A stretch of DNA of 57,341 nucleotides from Rhodospirillaceae bacterium (GCA_014382375.1 JACNJU010000042.1:1-57341), one strand, 5' to 3'; shown: positions 34,084 through 45,749, counted from the first letter of the stretch. Translations and numbers: made by a program. The notes: generated by a model from the sequence alone, not told the origin.

Positions 34084-34350
34084 GTGCACTGGGTAAACGT
34101 AGCCATTATTCTTTGTATTGGGAATTTCATTGCGTGGATGGTCGCCTTGTACGTAAAGGATGCCGTTTCGGGCCTTTTAGGTCATGTTATCTTCAGTACC
34201 CTTGGCGCTTTCATTGCAGGTTATCTGTCCCTGCTGGTTCTTCCCAATTATGGAACCGCCGGCATGATCCCAGCAGCCTTTACTGGCGGGGGGCTTCTGT
34301 TATATCTGGTGCGCTTCAGGAAATGGAATTGGCAAAAAGAGAGCCCCTGA
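34084..34350 (+). CDS. small membrane protein of unknown function
   Basis: An 88-residue hydrophobic protein starting at GTG 34084, chosen because GGGAGAG (34071-34077) lies 6 bases upstream; an earlier GTG at 34069 has no such site. It has three likely helices (WVNVAIILCIGNFIAWMVALYV, LLGHVIFSTLGAFIAGYLSLLVL, MIPAAFTGGGLLLYLV) and a basic end RFRKWNWQKES. The small-Gly-helix pattern is reminiscent of the GlsB/YeaQ transglycosylase-associated family, but I cannot confirm it. It follows icd by 54 bases on the same strand. Confidence 0.65.
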   Translation: MHWVNVAIILCIGNFIAWMVALYVKDAVSGLLGHVIFSTLGAFIAGYLSLLVLPNYGTAGMIPAAFTGGGLLLYLVRFRKWNWQKESP

Positions 34351-34391
34351 AATTAGATAAGTTTTTTCAGACGTAAGCGCAGTGTCGAGAC

Positions 34392-36638
<2,247 letters not shown>

Positions 36639-36801
36639 TCATTAATGTAAGGGACGTTTTATGCCATTTTAAGGGACAATACAATTGACCTGCATCAGTC
36701 CTTTGCATTGTCGTTAAAAAAGGAGGTTTCCCCTTGACGAACACACCGCAATCCCCTAAAAACCGCGCTCCTGTTTAATATTTGAATTTAGGATCGATCC
36801 G

Positions 36802-37095
36802 ATGGCAAGACGCTGTGATCTAACGGGCAAAGGCGTTCAGGCTGGCAACAATGTCAGTCACGCTCACAATAGGACACGCCGGCGCTTCCTGCCCAATTTG
36901 CAGGACGTTTCCATTCTTAGCGATGTGCTGGGCAAGCAGGTGCGTTTGCGCCTGGCAGCCAAGACCATCCGCACGATCGAACACAATGGTGGTTTGGACA
37001 AGTTCCTGCTTGGAACCGCCAACAACAAATTGACGACGGAAGCTGTCATTCTTAAACGCCAGGTTAAAAAGGCGATGGAAAAGGCTGCGGCATAA
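36802..37095 (+). CDS. rpmB: 50S ribosomal protein L28
   Basis: A 97-residue L28 starting [20 protein letters not shown], with [17 protein letters not shown] and [21 protein letters not shown], the length usual for alphaproteobacteria. It is a component of the large ribosomal subunit. It is transcribed alone, with a strong terminator 30 bases after its stop. It lies about 190 bases from the divergent monomeric IDH gene. Confidence 0.97.
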   Translation: MARRCDLTGKGVQAGNNVSHAHNRTRRRFLPNLQDVSILSDVLGKQVRLRLAAKTIRTIEHNGGLDKFLLGTANNKLTTEAVILKRQVKKAMEKAAA

Positions 37096-37125
37096 AATAA
37101 CGACCGCCCTAAGTTTCCCAGAAAA

Positions 37126-37160
37126 AACAAGGCCTGCCATTCGGTGGGCCTTGTTTTTTT
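37126..37160 (+). terminator. Rho-independent terminator of rpmB
   Basis: A perfect 9-base stem, AACAAGGCC at 37126-37134 and GGCCTTGTT at 37147-37155, encloses a 12-base loop and is followed by a run of T to 37160. It lies about 30 bases after the rpmB stop, just before the small gene at 37188. Confidence 0.9.
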
Positions 37161-37187
37161 CAAGCCCCAGAACAGGTATGGTGCTTT

Positions 37188-37358
37188 ATGTCTCAAACAA
37201 TCAAACGAATTTGGATTGCCTACGCGGTTCTCAGCGTTGTGTTTGGCCTGTATGCGATAACAGCTGATGGTGATGTCTTTGCCTGGTTTTTACGCCTCTC
37301 GTTACCGCACCTTGGTTTTATTATGTGGTACGCTTTAAATTCCGATAAAGACGACTAG
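37188..37358 (+). CDS. 56-residue membrane micro-protein
   Basis: An ATG at 37188 opens a 57-codon frame (with stop) that begins MSQTIKRIWIAYAVLSVVFG and ends ALNSDKDD. It has two hydrophobic segments, IWIAYAVLSVVFGLYAI and WFLRLSLPHLGFIMWYAL, separated by an acidic turn (TADGDVF), and positive charges at the start. It overlaps the convergent PNPOx-family gene by 4 bases. The ribosome-binding site is weak. It is too short for default gene callers, yet looks coding by hydrophobic pattern and codon use. No family recognised. Confidence 0.5.
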   Translation: MSQTIKRIWIAYAVLSVVFGLYAITADGDVFAWFLRLSLPHLGFIMWYALNSDKDD

Positions 37359-38008
37359 GGAAGAAAGCCCTTGAGATAGTCGGGAAAGGCGATTCCCTGC
37401 CTGAGTTTCGGATCATCTTCGGGCGCTGTGAATTTACTGACAATCGGCAAGACTCCAGCCCAGCAATCGACTCCGTCGTAATCCTCTTCGTCATCTACGG
37501 GCGGTTCGTTGCGGATTTTCGAGGCGGCTTCCTCGATTTCCATGACGATCACTGTGGTTGCTTTTAGTTCCTTTTCGGTATTGCCGCGCACGTCTTCCCA
37601 GCGACCGGGAAACAGGTGATCGAACATCTCGAACAGGGCTTGCTCCTTTTCATCCCGCCCTTCAATTGAATGGCACGTGCCAAACGCCATGGCGCTGCGG
37701 TAATTGACGCTGTGATGGAACGGCGAGCGGGCCATGACAAATCCGTCGAACTGGCTGACCGTAACGCAGGCCGGTGCCCCGTCTTTCAGGGATTTGATCA
37801 TCCGGCTGGCCGAAGAGCCATGCCAGTACAGGTGGTTGCCCTGGCGCCATTGAATAGTCGGCGTTACGTAAGGCTGGCCGTCGATGACATATCCCACGTG
37901 ACACATGGGCATGGCATCAAAGGCGGCGTGGACGGTTTCATAATCATAGGCGGCGCGCTGATGGGCCCGTTTCAGTTTCGAGCGCGTTCCTGGCTGATAA
38001 CTGGTCAT
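37355..38008 (-). CDS. pyridoxamine 5'-phosphate oxidase-like flavin protein
   Basis: A 217-residue split-barrel protein of the Pyridox_ox_2 family. The sequence TRSKLKRAHQRAAYDYETVHAAFDAMPMCHVGYVIDGQPYVTPTIQWRQG is the FMN-binding start, with HHSVNYRSAMAFGTCHSI and MFDHLFPGRWEDVR further on. Members bind FMN, heme or F420 and many remain undefined. It is a single gene between CheR and the membrane micro-protein. Physiological role unknown. Confidence 0.85.
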   Translation of the reverse strand: MTSYQPGTRSKLKRAHQRAAYDYETVHAAFDAMPMCHVGYVIDGQPYVTPTIQWRQGNHLYWHGSSASRMIKSLKDGAPACVTVSQFDGFVMARSPFHHSVNYRSAMAFGTCHSIEGRDEKEQALFEMFDHLFPGRWEDVRGNTEKELKATTVIVMEIEEAASKIRNEPPVDDEEDYDGVDCWAGVLPIVSKFTAPEDDPKLRQGIAFPDYLKGFLP

Positions 38009-38107
38009 GGCTGTTCATCCCCTTCCCAAGGTTGGTTTTTTAGCAAAGTGATGGAAAAAGGAGCCGGTTAAAAGGTCCATTTTCGATGAATTGATGGGGC
38101 CAGTGCC

Positions 38108-38917
38108 TCAGGTAGGCGAATAGACACCGCGCAGATCTGGAACCTGCTTGAATTTATCAGTGACACCAATGACCGTTTCAGCGCCGCCCAGGAACAGGCT
38201 GCCATCGGGAGACATTTGTTTGCAAACCCGGTCAAGGATTTGGGTCTTGTCGGACTGTTCAAAATAAATCAGCACATTGCGACAAAAAACGATATCAAAG
38301 CGGCCAAGTTTGTTGAAATCATCAAGCAGGTTAAAGTGCCTGTAGCTGACCATCTTGCGGATATTTTCGCTGATCAACCAGTTGGCATCTTCCTGTGTGA
38401 AATATTTTAAAAGCGTCTGGATTGGTAAGCCGCGCTGAACTTCAAATTGGCTATAGAGACCCGCTTTGGCTTTGTTCAGGGCCTCGTTGGAGATATCGGT
38501 GCCGATAATTTCCACCTTCCAGCCAGCCAGCTGGCTGGCCATTTCCATAAGGATAATCGACAGTGAATAGGGTTCCTGGCCGGTAGAAGCGGCGGCGCAC
38601 CAGATGCGCAGGGTCTTGCTGGCGGCGCGTCTCTGCAGTAACGGTGGCAGAACGCTATCACGAAAACGGTCGAAAGGCCCGATGTCACGAAAGAAGAAAG
38701 TCTCATTGGTCGTCATTGCCTCGGTAATATCTTCGAGGATTGCTTCGGGAGAACCTGAACGGGTCGTAGCGGCCAGGGCTTCAAGGTCGTTCAACCCATG
38801 CCTGCGGGCAACCGGCAACAACCGGCTTTCCAGCAGATAAGCCTTGTTTGGGGTGACCACCAGACCGGATCGCTCCTTAACGATTTTGCTGAATAGTTCG
38901 ATATCTTCGGGTGTCAT
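38108..38917 (-). CDS. cheR: CheR-type protein-glutamate methyltransferase
   Basis: A 269-residue chemotaxis methyltransferase with the CheR N-terminal helical part (about 1-65) and the S-adenosylmethionine domain. Motifs are TTNETFFFRD, LRIWCAAASTGQEPYSLSII (SAM site) and GRFDIVFCRNVLIYFEQ with DGSLFLGG. It methylates glutamates of chemoreceptors, adjusting adaptation. It is 22 bases downstream of a CheY-like gene on the same strand, with no other che genes in view, so it may belong to a chemosensory array encoded elsewhere. Confidence 0.94.
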   Translation of the reverse strand: MTPEDIELFSKIVKERSGLVVTPNKAYLLESRLLPVARRHGLNDLEALAATTRSGSPEAILEDITEAMTTNETFFFRDIGPFDRFRDSVLPPLLQRRAASKTLRIWCAAASTGQEPYSLSIILMEMASQLAGWKVEIIGTDISNEALNKAKAGLYSQFEVQRGLPIQTLLKYFTQEDANWLISENIRKMVSYRHFNLLDDFNKLGRFDIVFCRNVLIYFEQSDKTQILDRVCKQMSPDGSLFLGGAETVIGVTDKFKQVPDLRGVYSPT

Positions 38918-38939
38918 TATTTAATTCCGATCATGGCGG

Positions 38940-39305
38940 TTAAAGGAGGCCGACCTGATCAAATTTTGCCTGAATGATTTCGCTGTCAAATGGCTTCATG
39001 ATGTACTCGTTGGCACCGGCGGAAATAGCTTCCTGAATATGACTTATATCGTTTTCGGTGGTGCAGAAGATAACGATGGGTGCGCTGCCATCTGGCAGGG
39101 CGCGCAGCGCTTTTAGATATTCCAGGCCATCCATAACCGGCATATTCCAGTCAAGAAGAACGCCATCGGGCATCGCTGCCTGACAGATCGTTAATGCTTC
39201 CTGTCCATCGGCAGCTTCTTCAGTTTCAAATCCCAGCTCCTGCAGGATTTTCCTGGCGACCATGCGGATAACTTTGGAGTCATCTACAATCAGTATTTTT
39301 TTCAT
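38940..39305 (-). CDS. single-domain response regulator, CheY-like
   Basis: A 121-residue receiver domain without output domain: acidic pair Asp8-Asp9 (IVDDSK), phospho-acceptor Asp52 in LLDWNMPVMDGLEYL, the switch threonine in IFCTTENDISHI and the conserved Lys in YIMKPFDSE. It should act by protein contact, like CheY. It is upstream of cheR with a gap of 22 bases and downstream of the DHH-family gene (85-base gap), all on the minus strand. Confidence 0.93.
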   Translation of the reverse strand: MKKILIVDDSKVIRMVARKILQELGFETEEAADGQEALTICQAAMPDGVLLDWNMPVMDGLEYLKALRALPDGSAPIVIFCTTENDISHIQEAISAGANEYIMKPFDSEIIQAKFDQVGLL

Positions 39306-39390
39306 GGTTATTCCTTTTCAGGAGGTAATGTTGAAAGTTCGTTCTGAAGGGTGCCTTACAGAAGGAAAAGGGCAAAAAATAAAAGAGTAA

Positions 39391-40323
39391 CTAGCCGTCG
39401 GCGTTGATGCGTTCGATCAGCTCGCCCAGAACCCGCTCCACATCAGCGTTTGGCACCCGACAGGTGCCTGCCGCATTGTGACCACCACCCCCATAGTCAA
39501 GCATCAACGCTCCAATATTAGTCTTAGATGTGCGATTGAGGATCGATTTGCCGGTAGCAAGAACGGTCAATGAACTATCATCGGCGTGCGGCAGAACCTG
39601 AATAGAGATGTTACATGCCGGAAACACTGCGTAGACCGTGAAACGGTTGCCTGGATAAAGAATCTCTTCATCACGAAGATCGACCACCACCAGATTGCTG
39701 TAAACGGTTGCACAGCGTCTGATTTGCAGTTCAGCAAATTCTTCGTTGTATTCGTAGATGTGCATTCGTTCTTCAACATCGGGAATTTTCAGGATTTCTT
39801 CGACCGGGTGATGGCGACAGTATTGCATCATGTCTTTCATCAGCTGTTCGTTGGAAATGCTGAAATCGGCAAACTTTGATAGGCCTGTGCGTGGGTCGAG
39901 CATGAAGTTAAGAAGTGTCCAGGGGCCGGGGGCAAGGATATCCTCTTCGGTGTAATCGGCCGAATCCGCCTGGTCCACGGCGTCCATTAATTCGGTTGAG
40001 ATGCCTGGGAATTTTGCCTGACCGCCAAAGTGTTCGTATACAACCCGCGCCGCAGAGGGCTTGTCCGGATCGATAATCAGGTTTTCTTTTTCGCCTACCC
40101 GGATGGTCTCGCTGAGATGATGATCAAAACACATGTGAACACCTTCGACGTAAGGAAGGTTGGTCGTGATGTCATTTTCGGTAACGGCGATTTTACCGTC
40201 TTGCATGTCCTTGGGTTCGACAAACAGAATGTCATTGATCATATCAAGTTCGATTAACAGCCCCCCCGAAACAACGCCATCGAAATCAGCGCGCGTGATC
40301 AGGCGGTATTTTTTATCAGACAT
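39391..40323 (-). CDS. DHH-family phosphoesterase (exopolyphosphatase-like)
   Basis: A 310-residue protein with the DHH pattern: TRADFDGVVSGGL near the N-terminus, MCFDHHLSETI (the DHH triad) and the DHHA1-like C-terminal LMLDYGGGGHNAAGTCRVP. These metal-dependent enzymes cut phosphoesters such as oligonucleotides, cyclic dinucleotide products or polyphosphate. It stands immediately upstream of cheY and cheR with short gaps. The substrate cannot be chosen from sequence; exopolyphosphatase-related is the nearest annotation. Confidence 0.85.
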   Translation of the reverse strand: MSDKKYRLITRADFDGVVSGGLLIELDMINDILFVEPKDMQDGKIAVTENDITTNLPYVEGVHMCFDHHLSETIRVGEKENLIIDPDKPSAARVVYEHFGGQAKFPGISTELMDAVDQADSADYTEEDILAPGPWTLLNFMLDPRTGLSKFADFSISNEQLMKDMMQYCRHHPVEEILKIPDVEERMHIYEYNEEFAELQIRRCATVYSNLVVVDLRDEEILYPGNRFTVYAVFPACNISIQVLPHADDSSLTVLATGKSILNRTSKTNIGALMLDYGGGGHNAAGTCRVPNADVERVLGELIERINADG

Positions 40324-40410
40324 CCAAGCCTCTATATTTCATTCATAAAACGTCTAAAACATAACCTCACAAATGCAACCTGACAACGCTCCATTGGCAT
40401 CTTTATTGAA

Positions 40411-42288
40411 TTACCAGTGGCTGCTCTGTCGCCTGCCATTTGGAGAATGAGCAGTAGGTGGGATCTTGTGATCTTCGTCAAAAAGATCGGTCAGATTTTG
40501 CATCATGGTGCCGCCCAGTTCCTCGGCGTCGGAAATCGTCACTGCGTGTTTGTAATAACGAGTGACGTCATGACCAATACCAATAGCGGTTAACTCAACG
40601 TTAGAGCGACTTTCAATCCAGCCGATGACGTCGCGCAGGTGTTTTTCCAGGTAATTACCGGCATTGGCCGACAAAGTGGCATCATCTACGGGGGCACCAT
40701 CGGAAATAACCATCAGGACACGGCGCTGCTCGGTCCGGCCAAGCAGACGGTTGTGGGCCCACATCAGGGCCTCGCCGTCAATGTTCTCTTTGAGCAGCCC
40801 TTCGCGCAGCATCAGGCCGAGGTTTCGCCGCGCCCGCCGCCATGGCATATCGGCGGCCTTGTAGATAATGTGGCGTAAATCATTGAGGCGACCCGGATTT
40901 GGAGGCTTGCCATCTTCGGCCCATTTCTCCCGGGTTTGTCCACCCTTCCATGCGCGGGTGGTAAAGCCAAGAATCTCGACCTTGACGCCGCACCGCTCAA
41001 GGGTTCGCGCCAGAATATCAGCGCTCATAGCCGCAACCGTGATCGGGCGACCGCGCATGGAGCCCGAATTATCAATCAGCAGGGTGACGATGGTATCGCG
41101 AAACTGGATATCGCTTTCCTGTTTGAAGCTCAACGGATGGACAGGATCGGTGACAACCCTGGACAGGCGTCCGGCATCCAGAATGCCTTCTTCCATATCA
41201 AATTCCCAGGATCTGGTTTGTTTGGCCATCAGGCGGCGTTGCAGGCGGTTGGCGAGGCGCGAAACCACACCCTGCAAGCGCGAGAGTTGCTGGTCGAGTT
41301 GGGCACGCAGGCGGTTTAGTTCTTCGGGTTCACACAGGTCCTCGGCGACGACCACCTCGTCGGCGGCGGAAAAATAGGCATGATAGGGGACCCCGCCGGT
41401 TTCGTTGCGTGGCCACTGATCGCTTTGGTCACTGGGGCCTGCGGGTTCTTCACCACCTTCTTCCTCGCCTTCCTCCCCGTCACTGCCCGAATCGGCAGAG
41501 CTTTCTTCGACATCGCCCATGCCGTCTTCCATTTCGGCTTCTCTGCGGCTGTCACGATCCTGGTCCTGGGGCAACTCTTCAGGCAGCGATTCGTTGGGGT
41601 CACTGCCATCTTCGGGTTGTTCTTCGGGTTCCGTATCATCCTCGTCAAACAGTTCCAGGTCCCGGATCATCTTGCTCAAGGCACCGGCAAAGGCTTCCTG
41701 GTTATTAATGGCATCGCCCAGGGTTTCAAGTTGCAAACCAATGTGATCGTCAATGTACTGTTGCCATGGGCTAAGGATTGGGGCGGCCGAAGCGGGTAAC
41801 TCGGCGCCGGTCAGTTTTTGATGAACCAGCAAGCCAATGGCTTCGGCAAGCAGGGCGTCAGGCTTGCCTTCATCGGTGCCCGGTTCGGGGGCATTTGCCT
41901 GGCATCTGGTATCCAGCATTGCTGTCAGGTTTTGCGCAACACCGTGCATACGCCTGAATCCAAGGGATTCAACGCGCACTTGTTCGGCTCTCTCGAAGAC
42001 TTTCGCGGCGTCGCTTCCCTGCGGACGGCAGCGCCGATGGAGACTGCTGTCATGGTAGCGCAACCTGAGGGCGACGGCGTCAGCCGCGCCGCGAAGACGG
42101 GTGATGTCGTTTTCTGATATGGCGCTTTCAGGAGGGGTGGGCAGACGCACGGTGGCGCCACTGGCGGCGACCTTGGCCTCGTTCCCCGCTGAATAGGCAA
42201 CCTCAACCTCGGCCGTTCCGGCAATCGCCTTCAGTGTCGCAGCAGTGACCCGCTTGACCTGTTCAGATGGAGTCTCACTCCAATTCAT
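40411..42288 (-). CDS. cobT: cobaltochelatase CobT subunit
   Basis: A 625-residue protein from the ATG at 42288. It has an N-terminal helical region, a strongly acidic central stretch ([17 protein letters not shown] and [13 protein letters not shown]) and a C-terminal von Willebrand A domain with the MIDAS motif [14 protein letters not shown]. With CobS and CobN it inserts cobalt into hydrogenobyrinate diamide, the aerobic B12 route. The frame continues upstream to 42387, but that part is antiparallel to cobS and is not used. It overlaps nothing and is 4 bases behind cobS. CobN is not in the window. Fits the corrinoid methyl-transfer genes nearby. Confidence 0.95.
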   Translation of the reverse strand: MNWSETPSEQVKRVTAATLKAIAGTAEVEVAYSAGNEAKVAASGATVRLPTPPESAISENDITRLRGAADAVALRLRYHDSSLHRRCRPQGSDAAKVFERAEQVRVESLGFRRMHGVAQNLTAMLDTRCQANAPEPGTDEGKPDALLAEAIGLLVHQKLTGAELPASAAPILSPWQQYIDDHIGLQLETLGDAINNQEAFAGALSKMIRDLELFDEDDTEPEEQPEDGSDPNESLPEELPQDQDRDSRREAEMEDGMGDVEESSADSGSDGEEGEEEGGEEPAGPSDQSDQWPRNETGGVPYHAYFSAADEVVVAEDLCEPEELNRLRAQLDQQLSRLQGVVSRLANRLQRRLMAKQTRSWEFDMEEGILDAGRLSRVVTDPVHPLSFKQESDIQFRDTIVTLLIDNSGSMRGRPITVAAMSADILARTLERCGVKVEILGFTTRAWKGGQTREKWAEDGKPPNPGRLNDLRHIIYKAADMPWRRARRNLGLMLREGLLKENIDGEALMWAHNRLLGRTEQRRVLMVISDGAPVDDATLSANAGNYLEKHLRDVIGWIESRSNVELTAIGIGHDVTRYYKHAVTISDAEELGGTMMQNLTDLFDEDHKIPPTAHSPNGRRQSSHW

Positions 42289-42292
42289 GACG

Positions 42293-43300
42293 TTAAAGTA
42301 CCGTTGCCTGTATGGCCGATTCAGGTAATTCCTCGCCGAAGCAACGCTGGTAGTATTCGGCCACGACAGGGCGTTCCATCTCGTCACACTTGTTCAGGAA
42401 GGTCAGGCGAAAGGCGACTTTCATATCCCCAAAAATATCCGCATTTTCAGCCCAGGTCAGAACCGTCCTTGGCGACATGACCGTAGAAATATCACCATTG
42501 ATGAAACCTTGCCGGGTCAGGTCGGCAAGTTCGACCATGGCGCTCATTTTCTCACGGCCTTCGGGCGTGTCGTAGGATGAAACTTTGGCAATGACAATAT
42601 CAACTTCATCATCATGGGGAAGATAGTTGAGGGTGGCGACGATGTTCCAACGATCCATTTGGCCCTGGTTGATCTGCTGGGTACCATGATAGAGCCCGGT
42701 GGTATCGCCCAGGCCGATGGTGTTGGTGGTCGAAAACAGACGGAAATACGGATTTGGCCGAATGATCCGGTTCTGGTCAAGCAGGGTCAGTTTACCTTCG
42801 ACCTCGAGTACCCGCTGAATAACAAACATCACATCCGGGCGACCGGCGTCGTATTCGTCGAAAACCAGAGCTGTCGGATGTTGCAATGCCCAGGGCAGAA
42901 TACCTTCACGGAATTCGGTGATTTGCTTTCCGTCTTTCAGAACAATTGCGTCCTTGCCGACAAGATCGATACGGCTGATGTGACTGTCCAGGTTAATGCG
43001 GATGCATGGCCAGTTCAGTCGTGCCGCAACTTGTTCGATGTGGGTCGACTTGCCGGTGCCGTGATACCCCTGAATCATGACCCGCCGGTTGTGGGCGAAG
43101 CCAGCCAGAATGGCGAGCGTCGTGTCATGGTCGAATTGGTAGGCGGAATCGATGTCGGGGACGTGTTCTTCGCTTTCGCTAAAGGCGGGAACCTCTATGT
43201 CACTGTCGATACCGAAGACCTGACGCACGGAAATGGAAATATCCGGCTCACTCAGTGGGAAGGTGGTTTCACCCGTGGGCGTTGTTGGGGCGGTGCTCAT
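42293..43300 (-). CDS. cobS: cobaltochelatase CobS subunit (AAA+ ATPase)
   Basis: A 335-residue AAA+ ATPase. Walker A is GYHGTGKS (residues 78-85) and Walker [42 protein letters not shown] is characteristic. It forms a hexamer with CobT and drives cobalt insertion by CobN. The stop precedes cobT by 4 bases. Order J-protein, cobS, cobT on one strand with bolA nearby is a conserved alphaproteobacterial arrangement. Confidence 0.96.
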   Translation of the reverse strand: MSTAPTTPTGETTFPLSEPDISISVRQVFGIDSDIEVPAFSESEEHVPDIDSAYQFDHDTTLAILAGFAHNRRVMIQGYHGTGKSTHIEQVAARLNWPCIRINLDSHISRIDLVGKDAIVLKDGKQITEFREGILPWALQHPTALVFDEYDAGRPDVMFVIQRVLEVEGKLTLLDQNRIIRPNPYFRLFSTTNTIGLGDTTGLYHGTQQINQGQMDRWNIVATLNYLPHDDEVDIVIAKVSSYDTPEGREKMSAMVELADLTRQGFINGDISTVMSPRTVLTWAENADIFGDMKVAFRLTFLNKCDEMERPVVAEYYQRCFGEELPESAIQATVL

Positions 43301-43391
43301 GTCTAAAATTCCAATGATTTATGTCGTTTTGTAGTGATTAGGTAAAGGCCGCAAGGGCACGGCGTCAACGGATTTTGTTGTTCAGGTGTCC

Positions 43392-43997
43392 TCAGGTTGC
43401 CGCATCGGCGCTTAAGGTAGCGTAGGCTTGGGAAATTTGCTTGAATTTTTCCTCTGCCGCCTTGTCCCCGCCATTGGCGTCGGGATGATAGCGTTTTACC
43501 AGTTCCTTATAGCGCCGCTTGATGATTTCCAGGGTCACTGGTGGTGTCAGGTCGAGGACCGCCATCGCTTCAGCCTCCGGTGTATCGGGCTGGTGTCGCA
43601 TGGATGTGCCCTCTTCCGCCTGGCTTTCCCCAGATTGACTGAAAGCACCGCCAAAGTCATCGATATCAACTGTTGGACCCTTGAATTTTAGGTCCTTCTC
43701 CACCCCTGCAAAAGGCCAGGATGGCCGATTCCATGTTGTATCGTAGCGAAGGTCTTCTTCGACCTGTCGGTCGCTCATGCCATCATAATAATTCCAGGCT
43801 TTATTATATCTGCGGATGTGCTCCATGCAAAACCAGTGGAAACTTTTCAGGTCCTGACGCGAGCGGGGTGCCCGGTGTTCACCCAGTCCATCACATTCAG
43901 GCCAGTCGCAGAGGCGCGCATCTGGCCGCACTTCGGGGACCTCCCCGAACATGCTTGATGTATGGACTGACCGGCGCTTCTGCATTCTTCTGTTCAT
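43392..43997 (-). CDS. J-domain (DnaJ-like) co-chaperone
   Basis: A 201-residue protein. The C-terminal 60 residues are a J domain with the HPD motif at His171 (KRYHPDANGGDKAAEEKF) that stimulates Hsp70 ATPase activity. The N-terminal part is soluble and contains RLCDWPECDGLGEHRAPRSRQDL with two cysteines and KSFHWFCMEHIRRYNKAWNYY, a possible zinc-binding unit. It is upstream of cobS on the same strand (91-base gap). It is probably a co-chaperone of a particular client, possibly linked to cobaltochelatase assembly; that is inferred only. Confidence 0.88.
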   Translation of the reverse strand: MNRRMQKRRSVHTSSMFGEVPEVRPDARLCDWPECDGLGEHRAPRSRQDLKSFHWFCMEHIRRYNKAWNYYDGMSDRQVEEDLRYDTTWNRPSWPFAGVEKDLKFKGPTVDIDDFGGAFSQSGESQAEEGTSMRHQPDTPEAEAMAVLDLTPPVTLEIIKRRYKELVKRYHPDANGGDKAAEEKFKQISQAYATLSADAAT

Positions 43998-44044
43998 CCG
44001 CGAGCGTTACAAATTATGACATAAACTATGGTGTCTGGGGTCGC

Positions 44045-44983
44045 TTAAGGCAAGCGCGGGAAGGCGTTATTTTCATCGTTTTCGATTTTGCTTCGGGAAT
44101 TCCGCTTAAAGTCACCGATAATCAGAACAACCAGCCCTGAAGATATCAGCGCCAAACCTGTGATCTTGCCGATGGATAGTGTTTCGCCAAGGCTCAGGGC
44201 TGAAAACACCATGCCCGCAACAGGAACGCCCAACGAGCCCAGCGCCGTGCTGGTTGCCGGTAGGGATCGCATGACGCTCAGATATGCCCAGAAACAAAAG
44301 GCCGAGGCGATGGGGCCGTTATAAGCGATGATGGCGACAAGCGAAGGGGTAAAAGTGATTTCCGGTATGCCATCGATAAATAAGGCGCTGAACATCAGAA
44401 TGACGCCCCCCATCAGCATTTGCCACGGTAACATTTGCAATGGCGGGGTGAACATCTGGTGATGGCGAACGTGGACCATGACGATTGCCCCGGCCATTGC
44501 CGCTATAATCAGGTAACCATTGCCAAGGAGACCTGCCGTATCGGAAAAGTCCATTTCACCCGGGTTAAACAGGACGGCAACCCCGGCCAATCCCAGGATC
44601 AGGCCAATGGTTTTGGCGAGGTGAATTTTCTCACCCAGCGTGAAGACCGCCAGCGGGATCACCCAAAGCGGTGTGGTATAGGCGAGGATGGCCGAACGTC
44701 CGGCATCGACAACACTTAAGGCGATATGAATAAGGGCCAGTCCCAAACCCAATTGCAGAAAACCCACCGATACCAAGACGCCCAAATCCCTGCGATCAGG
44801 AAGCGACAGACGCCCTCGCACGGCGTTCAGGGCAAATACACACAGGGCACCAAGCAGTAGGCGACTTGATGCGAACCACAGGGGAGGGATGTGCTCGACC
44901 CCAACCTTCATGATTGGCCAGTTAGCTCCCCACAAGACAATGACGATAGCGAGCAACAGATATGCCTGCCGTTCTGTTTTCAT
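44045..44983 (-). CDS. EamA/DMT family transporter
   Basis: A 312-residue inner-membrane protein of about ten helices in two EamA repeats. It starts MKTERQAYLLLAIVIVLWGANWPIMK and shows WFASSRLLLGALCVFAL and GPIASAFCFWAYLSVMRSLPATSTALGSLGVPV in the second half. The start ATG 44983 has AAGG 9 bases upstream; a longer frame to 45055 overlaps the divergent bolA region and is rejected. It exports or imports small metabolites such as amino acids or nucleotides. The substrate is unknown. Confidence 0.9.
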   Translation of the reverse strand: MKTERQAYLLLAIVIVLWGANWPIMKVGVEHIPPLWFASSRLLLGALCVFALNAVRGRLSLPDRRDLGVLVSVGFLQLGLGLALIHIALSVVDAGRSAILAYTTPLWVIPLAVFTLGEKIHLAKTIGLILGLAGVAVLFNPGEMDFSDTAGLLGNGYLIIAAMAGAIVMVHVRHHQMFTPPLQMLPWQMLMGGVILMFSALFIDGIPEITFTPSLVAIIAYNGPIASAFCFWAYLSVMRSLPATSTALGSLGVPVAGMVFSALSLGETLSIGKITGLALISSGLVVLIIGDFKRNSRSKIENDENNAFPRLP

Positions 44984-45069
44984 GTAAAACACCTTGGTCT
45001 TGAAATGGCGGCCAAAAGGTACCAACTTTGACCAACACAACAAATCAAAAAGCAAAGGACCGACACAAC

Positions 45070-45348
45070 ATGCGCGTAGCGAACATCATTAAGGAAAAAC
45101 TGACAGAAGCCTTATCACCTATTGATTTGGACGTACTTGATGAATCTCACAAGCACGCTGGGCACGCGGGTTCGCGTCCTGAAGGGGAGAGTCATTTTAA
45201 TGTGAAGATCGTTTCCCAGGCTTTTGAAGGAAAATCCCGGGTTGAGCGCCAGCGTCTTGTTTATCAGGCGCTTTCTGAGGAAATGAAGCAGGATATACAC
45301 GCGCTGGCGTTGAATACGATGACACCAAAGGAGCAGGAAAAGTCGTAA
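45070..45348 (+). CDS. BolA family protein
   Basis: A 92-residue BolA-like protein beginning MRVANIIKEKLTEALSPIDLDVLDESHKHAGH, with ESHFNVKIVSQAFEGKSRVERQRLVYQAL, the typical fold. BolA proteins bind Fe-S clusters with monothiol glutaredoxins and affect regulation. Start ATG 45070 with AAAGGA 9 bases upstream; a TTG frame to 45028 has no site. It is divergent from the EamA gene and near the J-protein, cobS and cobT, the usual alphaproteobacterial neighbourhood. Confidence 0.93.
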   Translation: MRVANIIKEKLTEALSPIDLDVLDESHKHAGHAGSRPEGESHFNVKIVSQAFEGKSRVERQRLVYQALSEEMKQDIHALALNTMTPKEQEKS

Positions 45349-45482
45349 ATTAAGAATTGTTACAGTATTAAATTTAGTTATATATTGAATATGGGTTTTC
45401 TACCCAGGGGGCATTGGCGCATTCGTATATTCGGACTTTGCGCAACTGTCATTAAGAGCAGTTAAAGTGAAGTGTTGGATAT

Positions 45483-45749
45483 ATGAACAACAAACATTCT
45501 CTCGTTAGCCGAAATGTGACCATCAAAGGTCATCGCACCAGCCTTCGAATGGAACGGGAAACTTGGGACGCGCTGGCAGAAATCTGTTTGCGCGAAGATC
45601 AATCCATCCATCAGGTTTGCACCCATGTTGAAGAGCGCCGCAAAGTATCAAACAGAACATCCGCGGTGCGCGCTTTTATCATCATGTACTATAGGGCTGC
45701 GGCGACCGAAGACGGTCACCAGGATGCCGGCCACGGAAGCCAGACTTAA
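45483..45749 (+). CDS. ribbon-helix-helix domain protein
   Basis: An 88-residue protein of the RHH_4 (PF13467-like) family. It has RNVTIKGHRTSLRMERETWDALAEICLRED, a beta-strand and helix pair, and VSNRTSAVRAFIIMYYRAA. Such proteins bind DNA as dimers, though this subfamily is often annotated as arylsulfate sulfotransferase-associated and its target is not known. It is preceded by an AT-rich 134-base region with a possible promoter (TTGTTA at 45357) and a GGGT/ACCC hairpin near 45392-45404. The tail ends in His- and Gly-rich residues. Confidence 0.8.
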   Translation: MNNKHSLVSRNVTIKGHRTSLRMERETWDALAEICLREDQSIHQVCTHVEERRKVSNRTSAVRAFIIMYYRAAATEDGHQDAGHGSQT

